A stretch of 52,763 nucleotides of DNA, from positions 1 through 52,763 of the forward strand of contig CALCSG010000396.1 of assembly GCA_937894085.1 (NCBI GenBank), given 5' to 3'. Positions 30,276 to 40,372 of the stretch are shown here, piece by piece (within the stretch, counting starts at the first letter, position 1; every line of letters begins with the position of its first letter). The translations under genes were made by a program, and so were the position numbers. The notes beneath the pieces were generated by a model. It was not told the origin of the DNA and ran no database searches. It was given only the letters and a program-made list of their open reading frames with translations. This stretch comes from an uncultured Gammaproteobacteria bacterium. GTDB lineage: Bacteria > Pseudomonadota > Gammaproteobacteria > GCA-001735895.

Positions 30276-32537
30276 TCATGCAGTGCTATTTTTCATTCTA
30301 CTTTTCTCGGCATGTTGTATAAAAGGTATTAATTCGTCGGCTGCTAAAGGTTTGCTATAAAAAAATCCCTGCAATTTCTCACAATGATGAGATATCAGGA
30401 AATCCTGTTGAGCTGATGTCTCTACACCTTCCGCGATCACACATAAACCAAGGTTATGAGCAAGAGCCAGAGTTGCGGAGCAGATCTTCGCATCATCATT
30501 GTTTACCTCCAGGTCACTTACAAATGTACGATCCAGTTTCAGAGTCTGTATCGGTAAAAGTTTTAAATAAGCCAGTGACGAGTAGCCGGTGCCAAAATCA
30601 TCGATGGCAAGGTCCACACCCATACTTCTTAATTCCTGCAAGCGTTTGATCGACTCCGCAGGATTTTCCATCATGCTCGATTCGGTTACTTCAATTTCAA
30701 GATCTCCCGGTTGCATATTGAATTTTACGATCAATGATTGTATTACACCCACAAGTTCAGCAGAACGTAACTGCTGTGTCGATATATTGACAGAGACGCC
30801 CGGCAGATCAGGGTAGCGCTGTTTCCATTCGTGGTTTTGGCGACAGGCTTCTTCCAGAACCCACTTTCCTAGTGGAATAATCAGGTTCGTTTCTTCAGCA
30901 ATCGGGATAAATTGACCCGGAGGGATAGACCCCAGCTTCGGGTCCGTCCATCTCAGCAACGCTTCCATGCCACATACGGTAAAGTCATCGGCACTGATCT
31001 GAGGTTGATAAACCAGTGTAAAGTCATTATTGCGAATGGCTTTACTCAACGCGTTTTCAATTTCAAGCCTTTGACTGGCTTCGGCATTTAATGATTCTGA
31101 AAAGAACTGATGGTTGTTTCTTCCTAATTCTTTGGCGTGATACATTGCACTGTCGGCATTAATAATCAGCGTTTCATAATCGTCGCCGTTATTGGGGTAA
31201 ATACTGATACCGATACTAGGGCTGGAATTAAGTTCTGTGTCATTGATCAGATAGGGTTGACCAAGGCTATGAGATATCAGGTGAACAGCAGGCATGGTGT
31301 CTATGTCCTTTCTGAGGCCGGTCAGGCAGACGACGAATTCATCTCCACCCAATCGACCGACTATATCACTGTCACGAATCGAAGCCTGGAGTCGACGGGC
31401 AACCTCTTTCAGCATCTGATCCCCTGCCTGGTGACCATAGTTGTCATTGATCATTTTGAAGCGGTCCATGTCGATAAAAAGGATAGCCAGTAAGGAGCCG
31501 TCACGTCTGGCGCTGTAAAGTGCCTGCCGAACCATTTCTTCAAAACTTAATCGATTTATCAGCCCGGTTAACGCATCGTGATGCGCCAGATAATGGATAC
31601 GTTCCTCTGACTCCTTGCGTTCGGATATATCCGAAAAGCTGGCGATAAAGTTGTTAATCTTATCGTTCTCGTCGTAAATCACGGTGATAGATATCCATAT
31701 CGGGTAGATTTCTCCACTTTTATATTGAATGCTGAGTTCTCCCTGCCAGAAGCCTTCTTTTACCATTTCAGCATTTATTTCAAGAAAATTACGTTTGGTG
31801 ATATCGCCAGAGGTCAATATATCGACCTTACCTTTATGAATTTCTTTTAGTGTGTAACCGGTGTTCCTGACAAATGTCTGGTTCACGGCGATAATGTGTT
31901 TTTGCCGGTTAAATATCATGATGGATTCACCACTGTTGCGAAACACATTGGCGTACAGGTTTAATTCATACTCGGAATTTTTCTGATCGGTTACATCCTG
32001 AATGACACTCTGGATGGAGCACGCAACACCTTTTGAATCGTGCACAACTTCCCGATGTTCATGGACAAATTTTATTTTTCCATGGCCAAAATCAAGCCGG
32101 TAAAAATCATCATAATATTGCTGTTCAAGGGTTTTCTTAAGTTCGATATCTGCCTTTGCAAGATCATCGTGATGGATCAGACTGTTGTAATATTCAGGGT
32201 TAACCTGCGGTGTAAGGTCAACCTGTTCAATGATGTGATAAAGCGCCTGCGACCACTCCAGCTGATGGGTCAACAAATTCATATGCCAGCTGCCTGTGCG
32301 AGAAAGTCGCTGAGCTTCCGACAGTAAGCCGAGTACTTTTCTCAGGCTGGCATTGGATTCATTCAACTCCTGAGAATTCAGGTCGATCGTGTGTTCGAAG
32401 TGACGTTGCTCCTTATCATGCTCTGTGTAGGTATCAGAAATATAATCAATAAGTTTTTGATCCACCAGCATGTTAGTGCTCAGATCAAGCTCCTTACCAT
32501 AAACCCATTTGAGTTGGCGTTTGAGTAAGCGGTGCAC
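30276..32537 (-). CDS. PAS-GGDEF-EAL c-di-GMP turnover protein
   Basis: PAS region, GRLGGDEFVVC (GGDEF), GMEALLRW and DDFGTGYSSLAYLKLLPIQTLKLDRTFV (EAL). Confidence 0.95.
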   Translation of the reverse strand: MHRLLKRQLKWVYGKELDLSTNMLVDQKLIDYISDTYTEHDKEQRHFEHTIDLNSQELNESNASLRKVLGLLSEAQRLSRTGSWHMNLLTHQLEWSQALYHIIEQVDLTPQVNPEYYNSLIHHDDLAKADIELKKTLEQQYYDDFYRLDFGHGKIKFVHEHREVVHDSKGVACSIQSVIQDVTDQKNSEYELNLYANVFRNSGESIMIFNRQKHIIAVNQTFVRNTGYTLKEIHKGKVDILTSGDITKRNFLEINAEMVKEGFWQGELSIQYKSGEIYPIWISITVIYDENDKINNFIASFSDISERKESEERIHYLAHHDALTGLINRLSFEEMVRQALYSARRDGSLLAILFIDMDRFKMINDNYGHQAGDQMLKEVARRLQASIRDSDIVGRLGGDEFVVCLTGLRKDIDTMPAVHLISHSLGQPYLINDTELNSSPSIGISIYPNNGDDYETLIINADSAMYHAKELGRNNHQFFSESLNAEASQRLEIENALSKAIRNNDFTLVYQPQISADDFTVCGMEALLRWTDPKLGSIPPGQFIPIAEETNLIIPLGKWVLEEACRQNHEWKQRYPDLPGVSVNISTQQLRSAELVGVIQSLIVKFNMQPGDLEIEVTESSMMENPAESIKRLQELRSMGVDLAIDDFGTGYSSLAYLKLLPIQTLKLDRTFVSDLEVNNDDAKICSATLALAHNLGLCVIAEGVETSAQQDFLISHHCEKLQGFFYSKPLAADELIPFIQHAEKSRMKNSTA

Positions 32538-32539
32538 GG

Positions 32540-33673
32540 TTATTTCTCGTAAATTGCGGTGAGAGTCACTGTTTGATTATGTAACTGGCAATGAAGTAAA
32601 TCGTCATGAAAGGGAGCTAACTCGCCATACGAATAAAAGCCGCATAACTGTACATTATGGCCTAGAGAACTGGCAATTTCCTCCAGTTCATCTTCAGTCA
32701 TCTGGTTCATCACGACGCGTCTTCCGACACAGCTGATAACAATTCCTAGCGCTGTTTTTGAGTTTTCCTTATTGATATTCTCTACGGCTCGCCCCGCCCC
32801 TGAAATCAATTCTTCCATATTGGGTTTCATCAGTCTAACGATAAAACCTTCGGGGACGTCTCCTGCGAAAGTAATGCTGTTTTCAGTTTCATCTATGGCC
32901 AGCAGGGTGCGGGTGACTTCATTGGAATGTTCGTCCGCCCTGATATTTAACGGAAAGCGCATCCCACTCAATGGCAAGTCTTTGGCATATTCACCCAGAT
33001 ACTCTTTATAAAGCTTTAAGGCGGGCTTATTATCAATCTCGTACAACACATTATCTTTTGATTTGGTGACAAGTCGCTCTGGTCCAAATGAGGACCAGCC
33101 ACTATTGAAACTGGTACTAATGGACAGGTCTTCTCCATAAAATCCGACCGCTACCACGCGAAACTGGCGGGCGGGTTCATCCCCAATAACCCATGTTTCC
33201 TGAAAGCGGTCACCGTCACCGGCCATACCTCCTGAAACCGGTACACCTTTTGATACTTTGTTTATACCGCGCACTAATGAAGGGCCATTGATATTCAAAC
33301 CATCTGAAAAAACAATCACATGTTTCAGGCCTGCGGCCGGTAACTGGTCGATTAACTGACTTGATATGGATTCAGCGTTTACATCATCCGAAAAATCAAC
33401 TTTGCTCATTTCCACATGACCTTTTTCCAGTTGAATGGCGGTGGCTGTGATAGCCTGATCAGAGATTTCAGCACCTGTAATATTACCTGACGAAGACGCG
33501 CCGGCAATATGTGCGTTGGAATACAGAGATTGAATCGAATTAAAAGCTCGATCTGATTTCAGGGTGTCTGAATGCCCAAATAGTAAAACCAGACAGGTTT
33601 TATCTTTTGATGTGATTTGAGAAGATTGTTCAATCCAGTCATTGCCATCGTAATATAAAGTATCTAGTTTCAT
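32540..33673 (-). CDS. FIST N/C-domain signal-sensing protein
   Basis: HIAGASSSGNITGAEISDQAITATAIQL; GFYSYGELAP near C-terminus; adjacent to the GGDEF-EAL gene. Confidence 0.85.
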   Translation of the reverse strand: MKLDTLYYDGNDWIEQSSQITSKDKTCLVLLFGHSDTLKSDRAFNSIQSLYSNAHIAGASSSGNITGAEISDQAITATAIQLEKGHVEMSKVDFSDDVNAESISSQLIDQLPAAGLKHVIVFSDGLNINGPSLVRGINKVSKGVPVSGGMAGDGDRFQETWVIGDEPARQFRVVAVGFYGEDLSISTSFNSGWSSFGPERLVTKSKDNVLYEIDNKPALKLYKEYLGEYAKDLPLSGMRFPLNIRADEHSNEVTRTLLAIDETENSITFAGDVPEGFIVRLMKPNMEELISGAGRAVENINKENSKTALGIVISCVGRRVVMNQMTEDELEEIASSLGHNVQLCGFYSYGELAPFHDDLLHCQLHNQTVTLTAIYEK

Positions 33674-34068
33674 TGTTTTTCTTCATTATTATGTAAACGC
33701 TGTCCCCAACCCGATAACTGAATGGAGTTGTCTGTATGAGTCTAGACCATAAAGAGCATATATTTTATAAGGAAAAGCTCCGGCAGGCTAATTGTTGCGA
33801 ATTTTTTAATTTTTTGTGTAAGGCTCCTGCCGAAATGACTTCAGACTGAATAATGCCCGAATGTTGAAAAAGCCAGCTGCGAAGTCTCGATTGAATAGCG
33901 CTATATAAAGCCTGGAAGCAATGTTGAATTACAGACATGGAAAATATCCCTTTAACCTGGATAAATCAGCAAAACAGTATACATTCCTCGCAAAACAGAC
34001 TTGACTAGAGCCGCGCAAATCTATTTAATACGCGTCTTCCAAACTGATCGTTCAGATCACACGGTAAT

Positions 34069-34127
<59 letters not shown>

Positions 34128-34144
<17 letters not shown>

Positions 34145-34173
34145 TTTATTACCTTCTAAATCAATGACTTACG
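34128..34173. repeat. att-like direct repeat copy 1 (tRNA-Phe 3' end plus flank)
   Basis: TCCGCCCCTGGGCACCATTTATTACCTTCTAAATCAATGACTTACG; 40/46 match with copy 2 at 39530. Confidence 0.75.
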
Positions 34174-34289
34174 CCAAATTTCGCCTTATGGGCTCGGTGA
34201 CTGTGCGTCCTTATGCCATTGGTCGTGGGTTCAAGTCCTATAACTTTGTCTATGTATAATGATGACCTGCTTTCCATTGGAAGGTAAAA

Positions 34290-34787
34290 TCAATTAGGCC
34301 TTCTATGCCTGATTCCTCCTCCTGAAGAAAAGTCGACCTCAAATGATTGGCCGAAACCAGCAACAAAATTGCCCTTCACTGGAGAAAGCTGAAACAGATG
34401 GAAATCATTTAAACCCCGAAGTGTGACAATCAGTTTGCCGAACTGTTCCTCCATCTGCTGCATTCTTGATTCAAATAGCGCATTGACCCTGTCAATTACA
34501 GCCACCTTGCAAAAGCAGTTCAACCGTTTTCGGGTATAAGCATGACCAGCAAACGGGTTCTCCAAAAATAATACGTTGGCTACACCGGACTGTTTCAGGT
34601 TTGTTGTATGTGAAGCCAATTCACTGATAAAGATGTAATAACAGCCATCATGTTCCACATAGGGTGTGTAACTTGCCTCTGGGTGTCCTTCACCATTGAC
34701 TGTTGCTAGCATAAGGGAGTCGATGTCGAGAAGGAATTCATCCAGTTGTAATTTAATATCGTTGTTATCCGAGGTATTGGAATTCAT
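34290..34787 (-). CDS. Pyridoxamine 5'-phosphate oxidase-like (HugZ-like) FMN-binding split-barrel protein
   Basis: LDIDSLMLATVNGEGHPEASYTPYVEHDGCYYIFISELASHTTNLKQSGVANVLFLE. Confidence 0.8.
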   Translation of the reverse strand: MNSNTSDNNDIKLQLDEFLLDIDSLMLATVNGEGHPEASYTPYVEHDGCYYIFISELASHTTNLKQSGVANVLFLENPFAGHAYTRKRLNCFCKVAVIDRVNALFESRMQQMEEQFGKLIVTLRGLNDFHLFQLSPVKGNFVAGFGQSFEVDFSSGGGIRHRRPN

Positions 34788-34939
34788 AATATTTGTTCAG
34801 TCTTTAAAAGTAATACTTTATCTATTCTACTGGAACAGCAAGAAAGAGTTTCAACAAGATATTTTCGGTGCTTATCTAGTTGGCTATTCATGGCCTCTCC
34901 GTTAACATGTCTGACATAATAATTAATTCTTTATTCTAA

Positions 34940-35691
34940 ATGAAAATAGTTACATGGAATTGTAATGGGGCACTTCGAAAAAAAGTTATAGAGATTGATT
35001 CTCTGGATGCTGATGTCTTAGTTATTCAAGAATGTGAAAATCCAGCTGAGTCCACCAAAAGCTACCGCTCCTGGGCAGGTAAATACTTGTGGGTCGGAAC
35101 ATCAAAAAACAAAGGGATTGGCGCTTTTCCAAAAAATGGAAATACTGTCGAAAAATTAGACTGGCAAGGCGACTTAAAATATCAGGGTTAAGCAGTCAAA
35201 GTTCATCTATTCATTGGGCGACGAATGATTTGAAACTATTCTTACCATTTGTTTTAAATCACACAACAAATATATTGGGAGTGTGGACAAAAGGCGTTGA
35301 TTCTGGGGCATTCGGCTACGTGGGCCAATTTTGGAAATACTTGCAAATTCACCGAAAAGATCTTTCTCAAAGCAATACCCTGATTCTGGGAGACTTTAAT
35401 AGCAATAGAATCTGGGATAAACCTGATAGATGGTGGAGCCATTCAGACGTGATTGAAGAGCTTAAGGGGATTGGCGTTGAGAGCAGATATCTCCATCAGT
35501 TTAACGAATCCCAAGGGGGGGAAACAAAGCCAACTTTTTATCTTCATAGAAGTACGGACAAGCCCTACCACATAGATTATGCTTTTGCTTCAAATGATCT
35601 GATCATTAAAAGTTCACTGGTCGTTGGTGCTAAAGAAGAATGGCTTTCTGTCAGTGACCATATGCCGTTATGCATAGAGTTAGACAGGTAA
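34940..35691 (+). pseudogene. Endonuclease/exonuclease/phosphatase-family protein, one frameshift near 35175
   Basis: MKIVTWNCNGALRKK...LDADVLVIQECE; continues in another frame [11 protein letters not shown]...ILGDFNSN...HIDYAFAS...[11 protein letters not shown]. Confidence 0.8.
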
Positions 35692-35712
35692 CTAAAATAT
35701 CAAGGAGTAAAG

Positions 35713-36559
35713 ATGTCAACAGCCACATTAAAAATCTTTCTTGCTTATGGTGATCCAAAGCGACTGCGTACAGCTGAGCTTTCTAACTGGACGGGAAAAG
35801 CTGTTGCAGGTCCAAGAAGTGAGTTCGATAAACTTCTATCCCGAGAGGAATCACAAAATCCGGGAGTTTATTTTCTGACAGGAATCGACCCCCGACACAA
35901 ATAAAAGCACCATTTATATTGGCGAAGCCGAATGCATTCGAGACAGGATTAAAAGTCATTTATCTAAAGACTTCTGGAACAACATAACATTCTTCATTAC
36001 TAAAGACGAAAACCTGACAAAAGCACATATCAGATATATTGAGGGACGACTCATTGATCTGGCCAGAACCTCAGGGCGCTCAGTGGTGACGAATAACCAA
36101 GGTAGTGGAGCAAAGTTACCAGAATCAGATCGAGAAGATATGGAGGTATTTCTAGAAAAGATGCAACAGGTATTACCTGTGCTTGGTGTTGAGGCTTTTG
36201 TTCAAACTTCAGTGGAGCCGCGTGCTGAAGAAAAGCGAGAGCTACTAACATGCAAAATTAGAAAAATTACTTCAACTGGTTACTTAACCCCAAATGGTAT
36301 TCTTGTATTGTCTGGCTCTGAGGCTGTTTTGAAGGAGCGTAGTTCAGCCCAAAAATGGCCAAGTGTTATGGTTCAAAGGAACAAGTTGATAGAAGATGTA
36401 GGACTTGTTAAAAAAGGTGAAAAATATGTTTTTACGAAGGATACTGAATTTTCCAGTCCAAGTTCTGCAGCTGCGGTAATTCATGGTGGAAGTGCAAATG
36501 GTCTTACAGCTTGGGTGAATGCTAATGGAAAATCTCTAAAAGAAATGCAAAACCAATAG
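35713..36559 (+). pseudogene. GIY-YIG nuclease-family / DUF4357 protein, frameshift at a C5 run near 35888
   Basis: PGVYFLTGID | PDTNKSTIYIGEAECIRDRIKSHL (GIY-YIG-like) with C-terminal GILVLSGSEAV...SPSSAAAVIHGGSANGLTAW (DUF4357-like). Confidence 0.7.
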
Positions 36560-36686
36560 CTTCGCCCCTTTTTTTGCAATATTTCTAAAGTGGCAATGAG
36601 TTAATGATCTCAAGATGGGTTCGAATTTTGTATGGTTACTAGAGTTAATTTTGGTAACGATTTCATATGATTATTAATCTATAAAA

Positions 36687-37092
36687 ATGGAAAAGATAAA
36701 ATTAAAAATGAGTAACTCAGATAATTTAAGATTAGCAGTTAAAACCTACTTGGAAAAAGAAAATACTCAGTACGCTATTATGATTAATGATTAATGATTA
36801 ATGATTAATGATTAATGATTAATGGTGACTGGGGAGCAGGTAAAACTTATTTTTTTAAAAATGTATACTTCCTGATATTGGAGAAAAAGAATCCCTTTAT
36901 ATTTCGTTATTTGGATTGCAGATAATAAATGATATTGAGAGTGAGATATTTAAGGAATTATCTATTATGGGTGTTGATGATCAGGGCGTGATAGCTAAGT
37001 TCCTTAATTCAAATTCTGAAATTGTTGATGATGTAAAGATTGGTGGAGTTGGCTATGCAGTTCAATTCGGGCTAAATAAATGGAAAGTATAA
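36687..37092 (+). pseudogene. Truncated KAP-like P-loop NTPase with heptanucleotide repeat expansion next to Walker A
   Basis: MEKIKLKMSNSDNLRLAVKTYLEKENTQYAIMIN-[repeat]-GDWGAGKTYFFKN then, in another frame, EKESLYISLFGLQIINDIESEIFKELS. Confidence 0.7.
36780..36821 (+). repeat. Heptanucleotide tandem repeat (ATGATTA)x6
   Basis: Read directly: ATGATTAATGATTAATGATTAATGATTAATGATTAATGATTA followed by ATGGTGACTGG. Confidence 0.97.
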
Positions 37093-37382
37093 AACCTCAG
37101 GTTAATAGAACTTGAAAATGTTAAGTTTTGCTATGGTTGAAATGCTAACTAATGCTAACCATGAGCCTTTGTTTAAATGTGAAAGCTGCAGAAGTTGCGG
37201 TAGTTGTGGACTACAGAATTAAAGTAGCGAAAGTAGCGATGAATTTTCCAAAGTCACGAAAGTCGCAGCTTTGATAAAAGTTGAAATGTGATTTACCGAC
37301 ATCTTAGATGCGTTAATTTGACTAATGATTTCGGTGAAAAATATTTCATGAAGTTTTTTCTTGTCACCATGAGAGGTCAAAC

Positions 37383-38003
37383 ATGGGTGGATATGGTAGT
37401 GGTAGTTATTGGCGGAATGGCAGTAGATCAACAACCGAATCAGCAAAAAAGATTGATATCAGGTGGTTGAAAAAACACGGCCATTTAAGGCCTGGTACTA
37501 CAGGTGCGCCGTCCTGGAATTGCAATGGTGAGCCAGTGGGTAATATTAGTTACAGCATGTTTCATGATCGGATGATATTAGATTATAAATATCGGGTTAA
37601 TGGTGGTGGCTGGCAGGAAGTAAAAGAAACCATCCGGTTTACTGAAACAGCCTGTAATTATGGTGGTATGCGGAAGTGGTTAACTTGTCCAGAATGCAAC
37701 CAGAGAGTAGCGGTGCTCTACAGCAACCAGAAGTTGTTTTTATGCCGGAAATGTTCAGGCGTGAAGCATGGAAGCAACCTGGAATCAGATCTTGACAGAT
37801 TAGCGAGGAAAGCCAGATCAATCAGGCGCAAACTGGATATTGGTAATGAGGCTATATTTGATCCTGACAACCTCTCTGACTGGGTTTGTTTTAAGCCGAA
37901 GCACATGCACCAGAAAACATTTGACCGGCTTAGGCGGGCTGAAAATAGAGCACAGCATGCTATGAATAATGAGTTTTTGGCTAGATTTGGGTATTACATG
38001 TAA
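37383..38003 (+). CDS. Hypothetical protein with zinc-ribbon-like CxxC...CxxC
   Basis: MGGYGSGSYWRNG...LTCPECNQRVAVLYSNQKLFLCRKCSGVKH. Confidence 0.7.
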   Translation: MGGYGSGSYWRNGSRSTTESAKKIDIRWLKKHGHLRPGTTGAPSWNCNGEPVGNISYSMFHDRMILDYKYRVNGGGWQEVKETIRFTETACNYGGMRKWLTCPECNQRVAVLYSNQKLFLCRKCSGVKHGSNLESDLDRLARKARSIRRKLDIGNEAIFDPDNLSDWVCFKPKHMHQKTFDRLRRAENRAQHAMNNEFLARFGYYM

Positions 38004-38211
38004 TGGATAAGCAAAAGATCAAACCGAATTTAAATCTTCAGTAAGTGCAAAAACCTCTGACACTATTCCCCTTTATTGTGTAAAAAAATTTGTAAATAAA
38101 ATATTATCTTTTTCAAGTTTATTATAAAGCATTGAATTTAAAGTATTAATTAAATATAGAATGATAATTGCTTGAAATAAGATTACTTATATTTAACATT
38201 GGGGCACAATA

Positions 38212-38853
38212 ATGATAAAAACCTTAATACCTGCTTTATTTCTTATAGCATCAACATTTTCTTCTATAGCTAATGCCTCCTTTATCGTGGAACAGTATGA
38301 TGATTTTTGGAGTTCTAGCCTGGCGAATCTTCAAACTTACGCGAATAATAATGCTGCTTCTACTATTGCATCTTTTGAGTATCTGGATTTCAGTGACACG
38401 AATAGTAATCTTGATTTCTCTGGATTTAACTTGTGGCCTTCTGACGCTCCCGTTTATTCTGGTGCTAACGCAGCCATAAATAGCACCTTCTTTGTTAAGG
38501 CTACTGGGTTGTTCGATATAGCCGCTGACGGTAACTATAATATTAGAACCTATAATGATGATGGTGTCTTTGTCTTCATTGATAATGTGCTACAAATTTC
38601 TGATCCAACTCTACACCCTCCTGTGCATTTTTATACTGGGCATGACTTCCTTAGCGCAGGAACTCACTCTATTGAGTTGTATTTTTTTGAAAATGCTGGC
38701 GGTGCAAACTTAGAGGTTGGCATCAGCGGTAACAATAATAGTTCTTACTCATTATTGAACTCAGCAGCAGTACCAGAACCATCCATCATTGCGCTTTTTG
38801 CTGCGGGATTAGTTGGTCTTGGTGTAGTTCGCCGTCGTAGAACTCAAAAGTAG
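38212..38853 (+). CDS. PEP-CTERM sorting-signal protein with PA14-like domain
   Basis: Signal peptide; AAVPEPSIIALFAAGLVGLGVVRRRRTQK C-terminus. Confidence 0.88.
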   Translation: MIKTLIPALFLIASTFSSIANASFIVEQYDDFWSSSLANLQTYANNNAASTIASFEYLDFSDTNSNLDFSGFNLWPSDAPVYSGANAAINSTFFVKATGLFDIAADGNYNIRTYNDDGVFVFIDNVLQISDPTLHPPVHFYTGHDFLSAGTHSIELYFFENAGGANLEVGISGNNNSSYSLLNSAAVPEPSIIALFAAGLVGLGVVRRRRTQK

Positions 38854-38902
38854 AATGGCATAATTTGGCAATTCAACGCTGTCAAAATTATTAGCAGAAA
38901 TC

Positions 38903-38930
38903 AAAAGCCATCTCATATGAGATGGCTTTT
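38903..38930 (+). terminator. Rho-independent terminator
   Basis: AAAAGCCATCTC-ATAT-GAGATGGCTTTT plus further T residues; 50 bp after the PEP-CTERM gene. Confidence 0.93.
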
Positions 38931-39448
38931 TTAGTTTATTTTATACGGTTGCACATATAGATTATTCAGTCCTCTAAAAGCTATCTAGGGTCAGACCAAC
39001 CGATCTTAGGAGTGACTCTAGCGGTTTAAGGTTCTGTCTGGCGATTAGGCGAAGATCTAACCCTGAATGACTGTAGATGACATACTTATTTCGATGCTTA
39101 AAAACATAAAATGAATTGTAGTGGTTGGTACTTTATATGGATTGAATATTGACTACCAGAATGGCTGGTCTTGCCGCAAGACTTTCAACGCCTTATAACC
39201 TGCAGGGAAATGGCAGAAACGGGTCGATAGCACTAGTTTAATATGAAAAGCTGAATAACAGCAATGGGGGTGGGTTAAAAGTCTACAGTCTGTTAATAGT
39301 GCTAGCGGGGCTATAATGAAATTTTTATATCCTCAAAATGGATGTTTTGATGCATCTATCTTTTAATAAATGTTAAGGATTTATAATATTTATTCTCCAC
39401 TATAAAAGAGGCTGATTGTTGCGTAAAAACCAGCCCAACAAAAACAGT

Positions 39449-39470
39449 TGGGGGTATTTATGGGGGTATA
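39449..39470. repeat. Short direct repeat TGGGGGTAT x2
   Basis: TGGGGGTATTTATGGGGGTATA, 60 bp from att-like copy 2. Confidence 0.7.
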
Positions 39471-39529
39471 TTCGATAAGCTTTCTATATAAAATATTTTT
39501 AAATCAAAAAGTTATCGTCTAAGTATGAC

Positions 39530-39575
39530 TCCGCCCCTGAGCACCATTTACTCCATTCCAGATCAATGACTTACG
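39530..39575. repeat. att-like direct repeat copy 2 (tRNA-Phe 3' end fragment)
   Basis: TCCGCCCCTGAGCACCATTTACTCCATTCCAGATCAATGACTTACG. Confidence 0.8.
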
Positions 39576-39692
39576 ATTAATCGTAAACCCTTGTTGCTTT
39601 CCGGTTGTGTCAAAATTGTGTCCTCAAGCCTCAAGCCTCGAAGCCGCCTCTTTCAGATGATCAGCCGCCGCAGGTGAGCATAACGAAACACC

Positions 39693-39980
39693 ATGTCGGA
39701 TGTCTTAACGGGAAGTATGGGGTCTGCAGCAGGGGAAATATTCGGATCATTAGTATTTGTCGCCAGTCTGCTAGGACCGGATGGTTCTCGTGATTGGGTG
39801 GAAAAGGTGTTTTTACCCGAGAAGATTGATGGCCAGAGTATTGAAACGGAAGAAGAAGCCAGGAATTGGTTATTTAAAGTTGTAGAATCTAAAGTTCATA
39901 AAGCCGCTGAAATAAATGGTTGGCTAGCAGATGTCTACAAAATTGTGGCGTCAATAATGCTACCTACGAACTCACTCTAA
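39693..39980 (+). CDS. Hypothetical protein
   Basis: 95-aa ORF just inside att-like copy 2; no family recognised. Confidence 0.4.
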   Translation: MSDVLTGSMGSAAGEIFGSLVFVASLLGPDGSRDWVEKVFLPEKIDGQSIETEEEARNWLFKVVESKVHKAAEINGWLADVYKIVASIMLPTNSL

Positions 39981-40055
39981 ATGCTTTTCCAGAAAATTCT
40001 TTGTATAAACCAGAAAAAATTATTGTCTATTCAACTGTTATACTTAGAAATATTG

Positions 40056-40075
40056 ACATACCAATTATGGTATGT
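40056..40075. promoter_or_regulatory. Inverted-repeat operator-like site of the TA module
   Basis: ACATACC-AATTAT-GGTATGT: perfect 7-bp arms, 14 bp upstream of the toxin ATG. Confidence 0.75.
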
Positions 40076-40089
40076 ATGCTATTTTAAGT

Positions 40090-40371
40090 ATGTGGAAAGT
40101 CTTTGAACATAAAAAAGCAGTAAAGCAACTTAATTCATTACCAGTTGAAATTATCAAGCGATATGAAAAATGGAAAGATATCGTAATAATATCGGGTCCG
40201 AACGGATTAAAAATGATTAAAGGATTTAACGATGAGCCACTTTTGGGTGAATGGAAAGGCTTTCAGTCTTCACACCTTAACCTTCAATTTAGAGTTATCT
40301 ATAAAATTGAAAATGAGCAGTTTTTTGTCCAGGTCGTTAAAGTAGCTGCCCATGACTATCGGAGAAAATAG
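40090..40371 (+). CDS. RelE/HigB-type toxin
   Basis: LKMIKGFNDEPLLGEWKGFQSSHLNLQFRVIYKIENEQFFVQVVKVAAHDYRR; directly precedes an XRE antitoxin. Confidence 0.85.
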   Translation: MWKVFEHKKAVKQLNSLPVEIIKRYEKWKDIVIISGPNGLKMIKGFNDEPLLGEWKGFQSSHLNLQFRVIYKIENEQFFVQVVKVAAHDYRRK

Positions 40372-40372
40372 T

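Noticed and set aside
36780-36830. Short regular repeats resembling a CRISPR-like array
   Set aside because: Units are 7 bp with no spacers; it is a simple tandem repeat. No CRISPR array or cas gene was seen anywhere in the window.
38985-39062. TAGGGTCAGACC...TCTAACCCTGA as a REP pair or tRNA-like structure
   Set aside because: Arms match only partially; not strong enough to call.
39605-39793. 62-aa ORF next to att copy 2 as an integrase fragment
   Set aside because: No catalytic R-H-R-Y pattern or other integrase feature could be seen.
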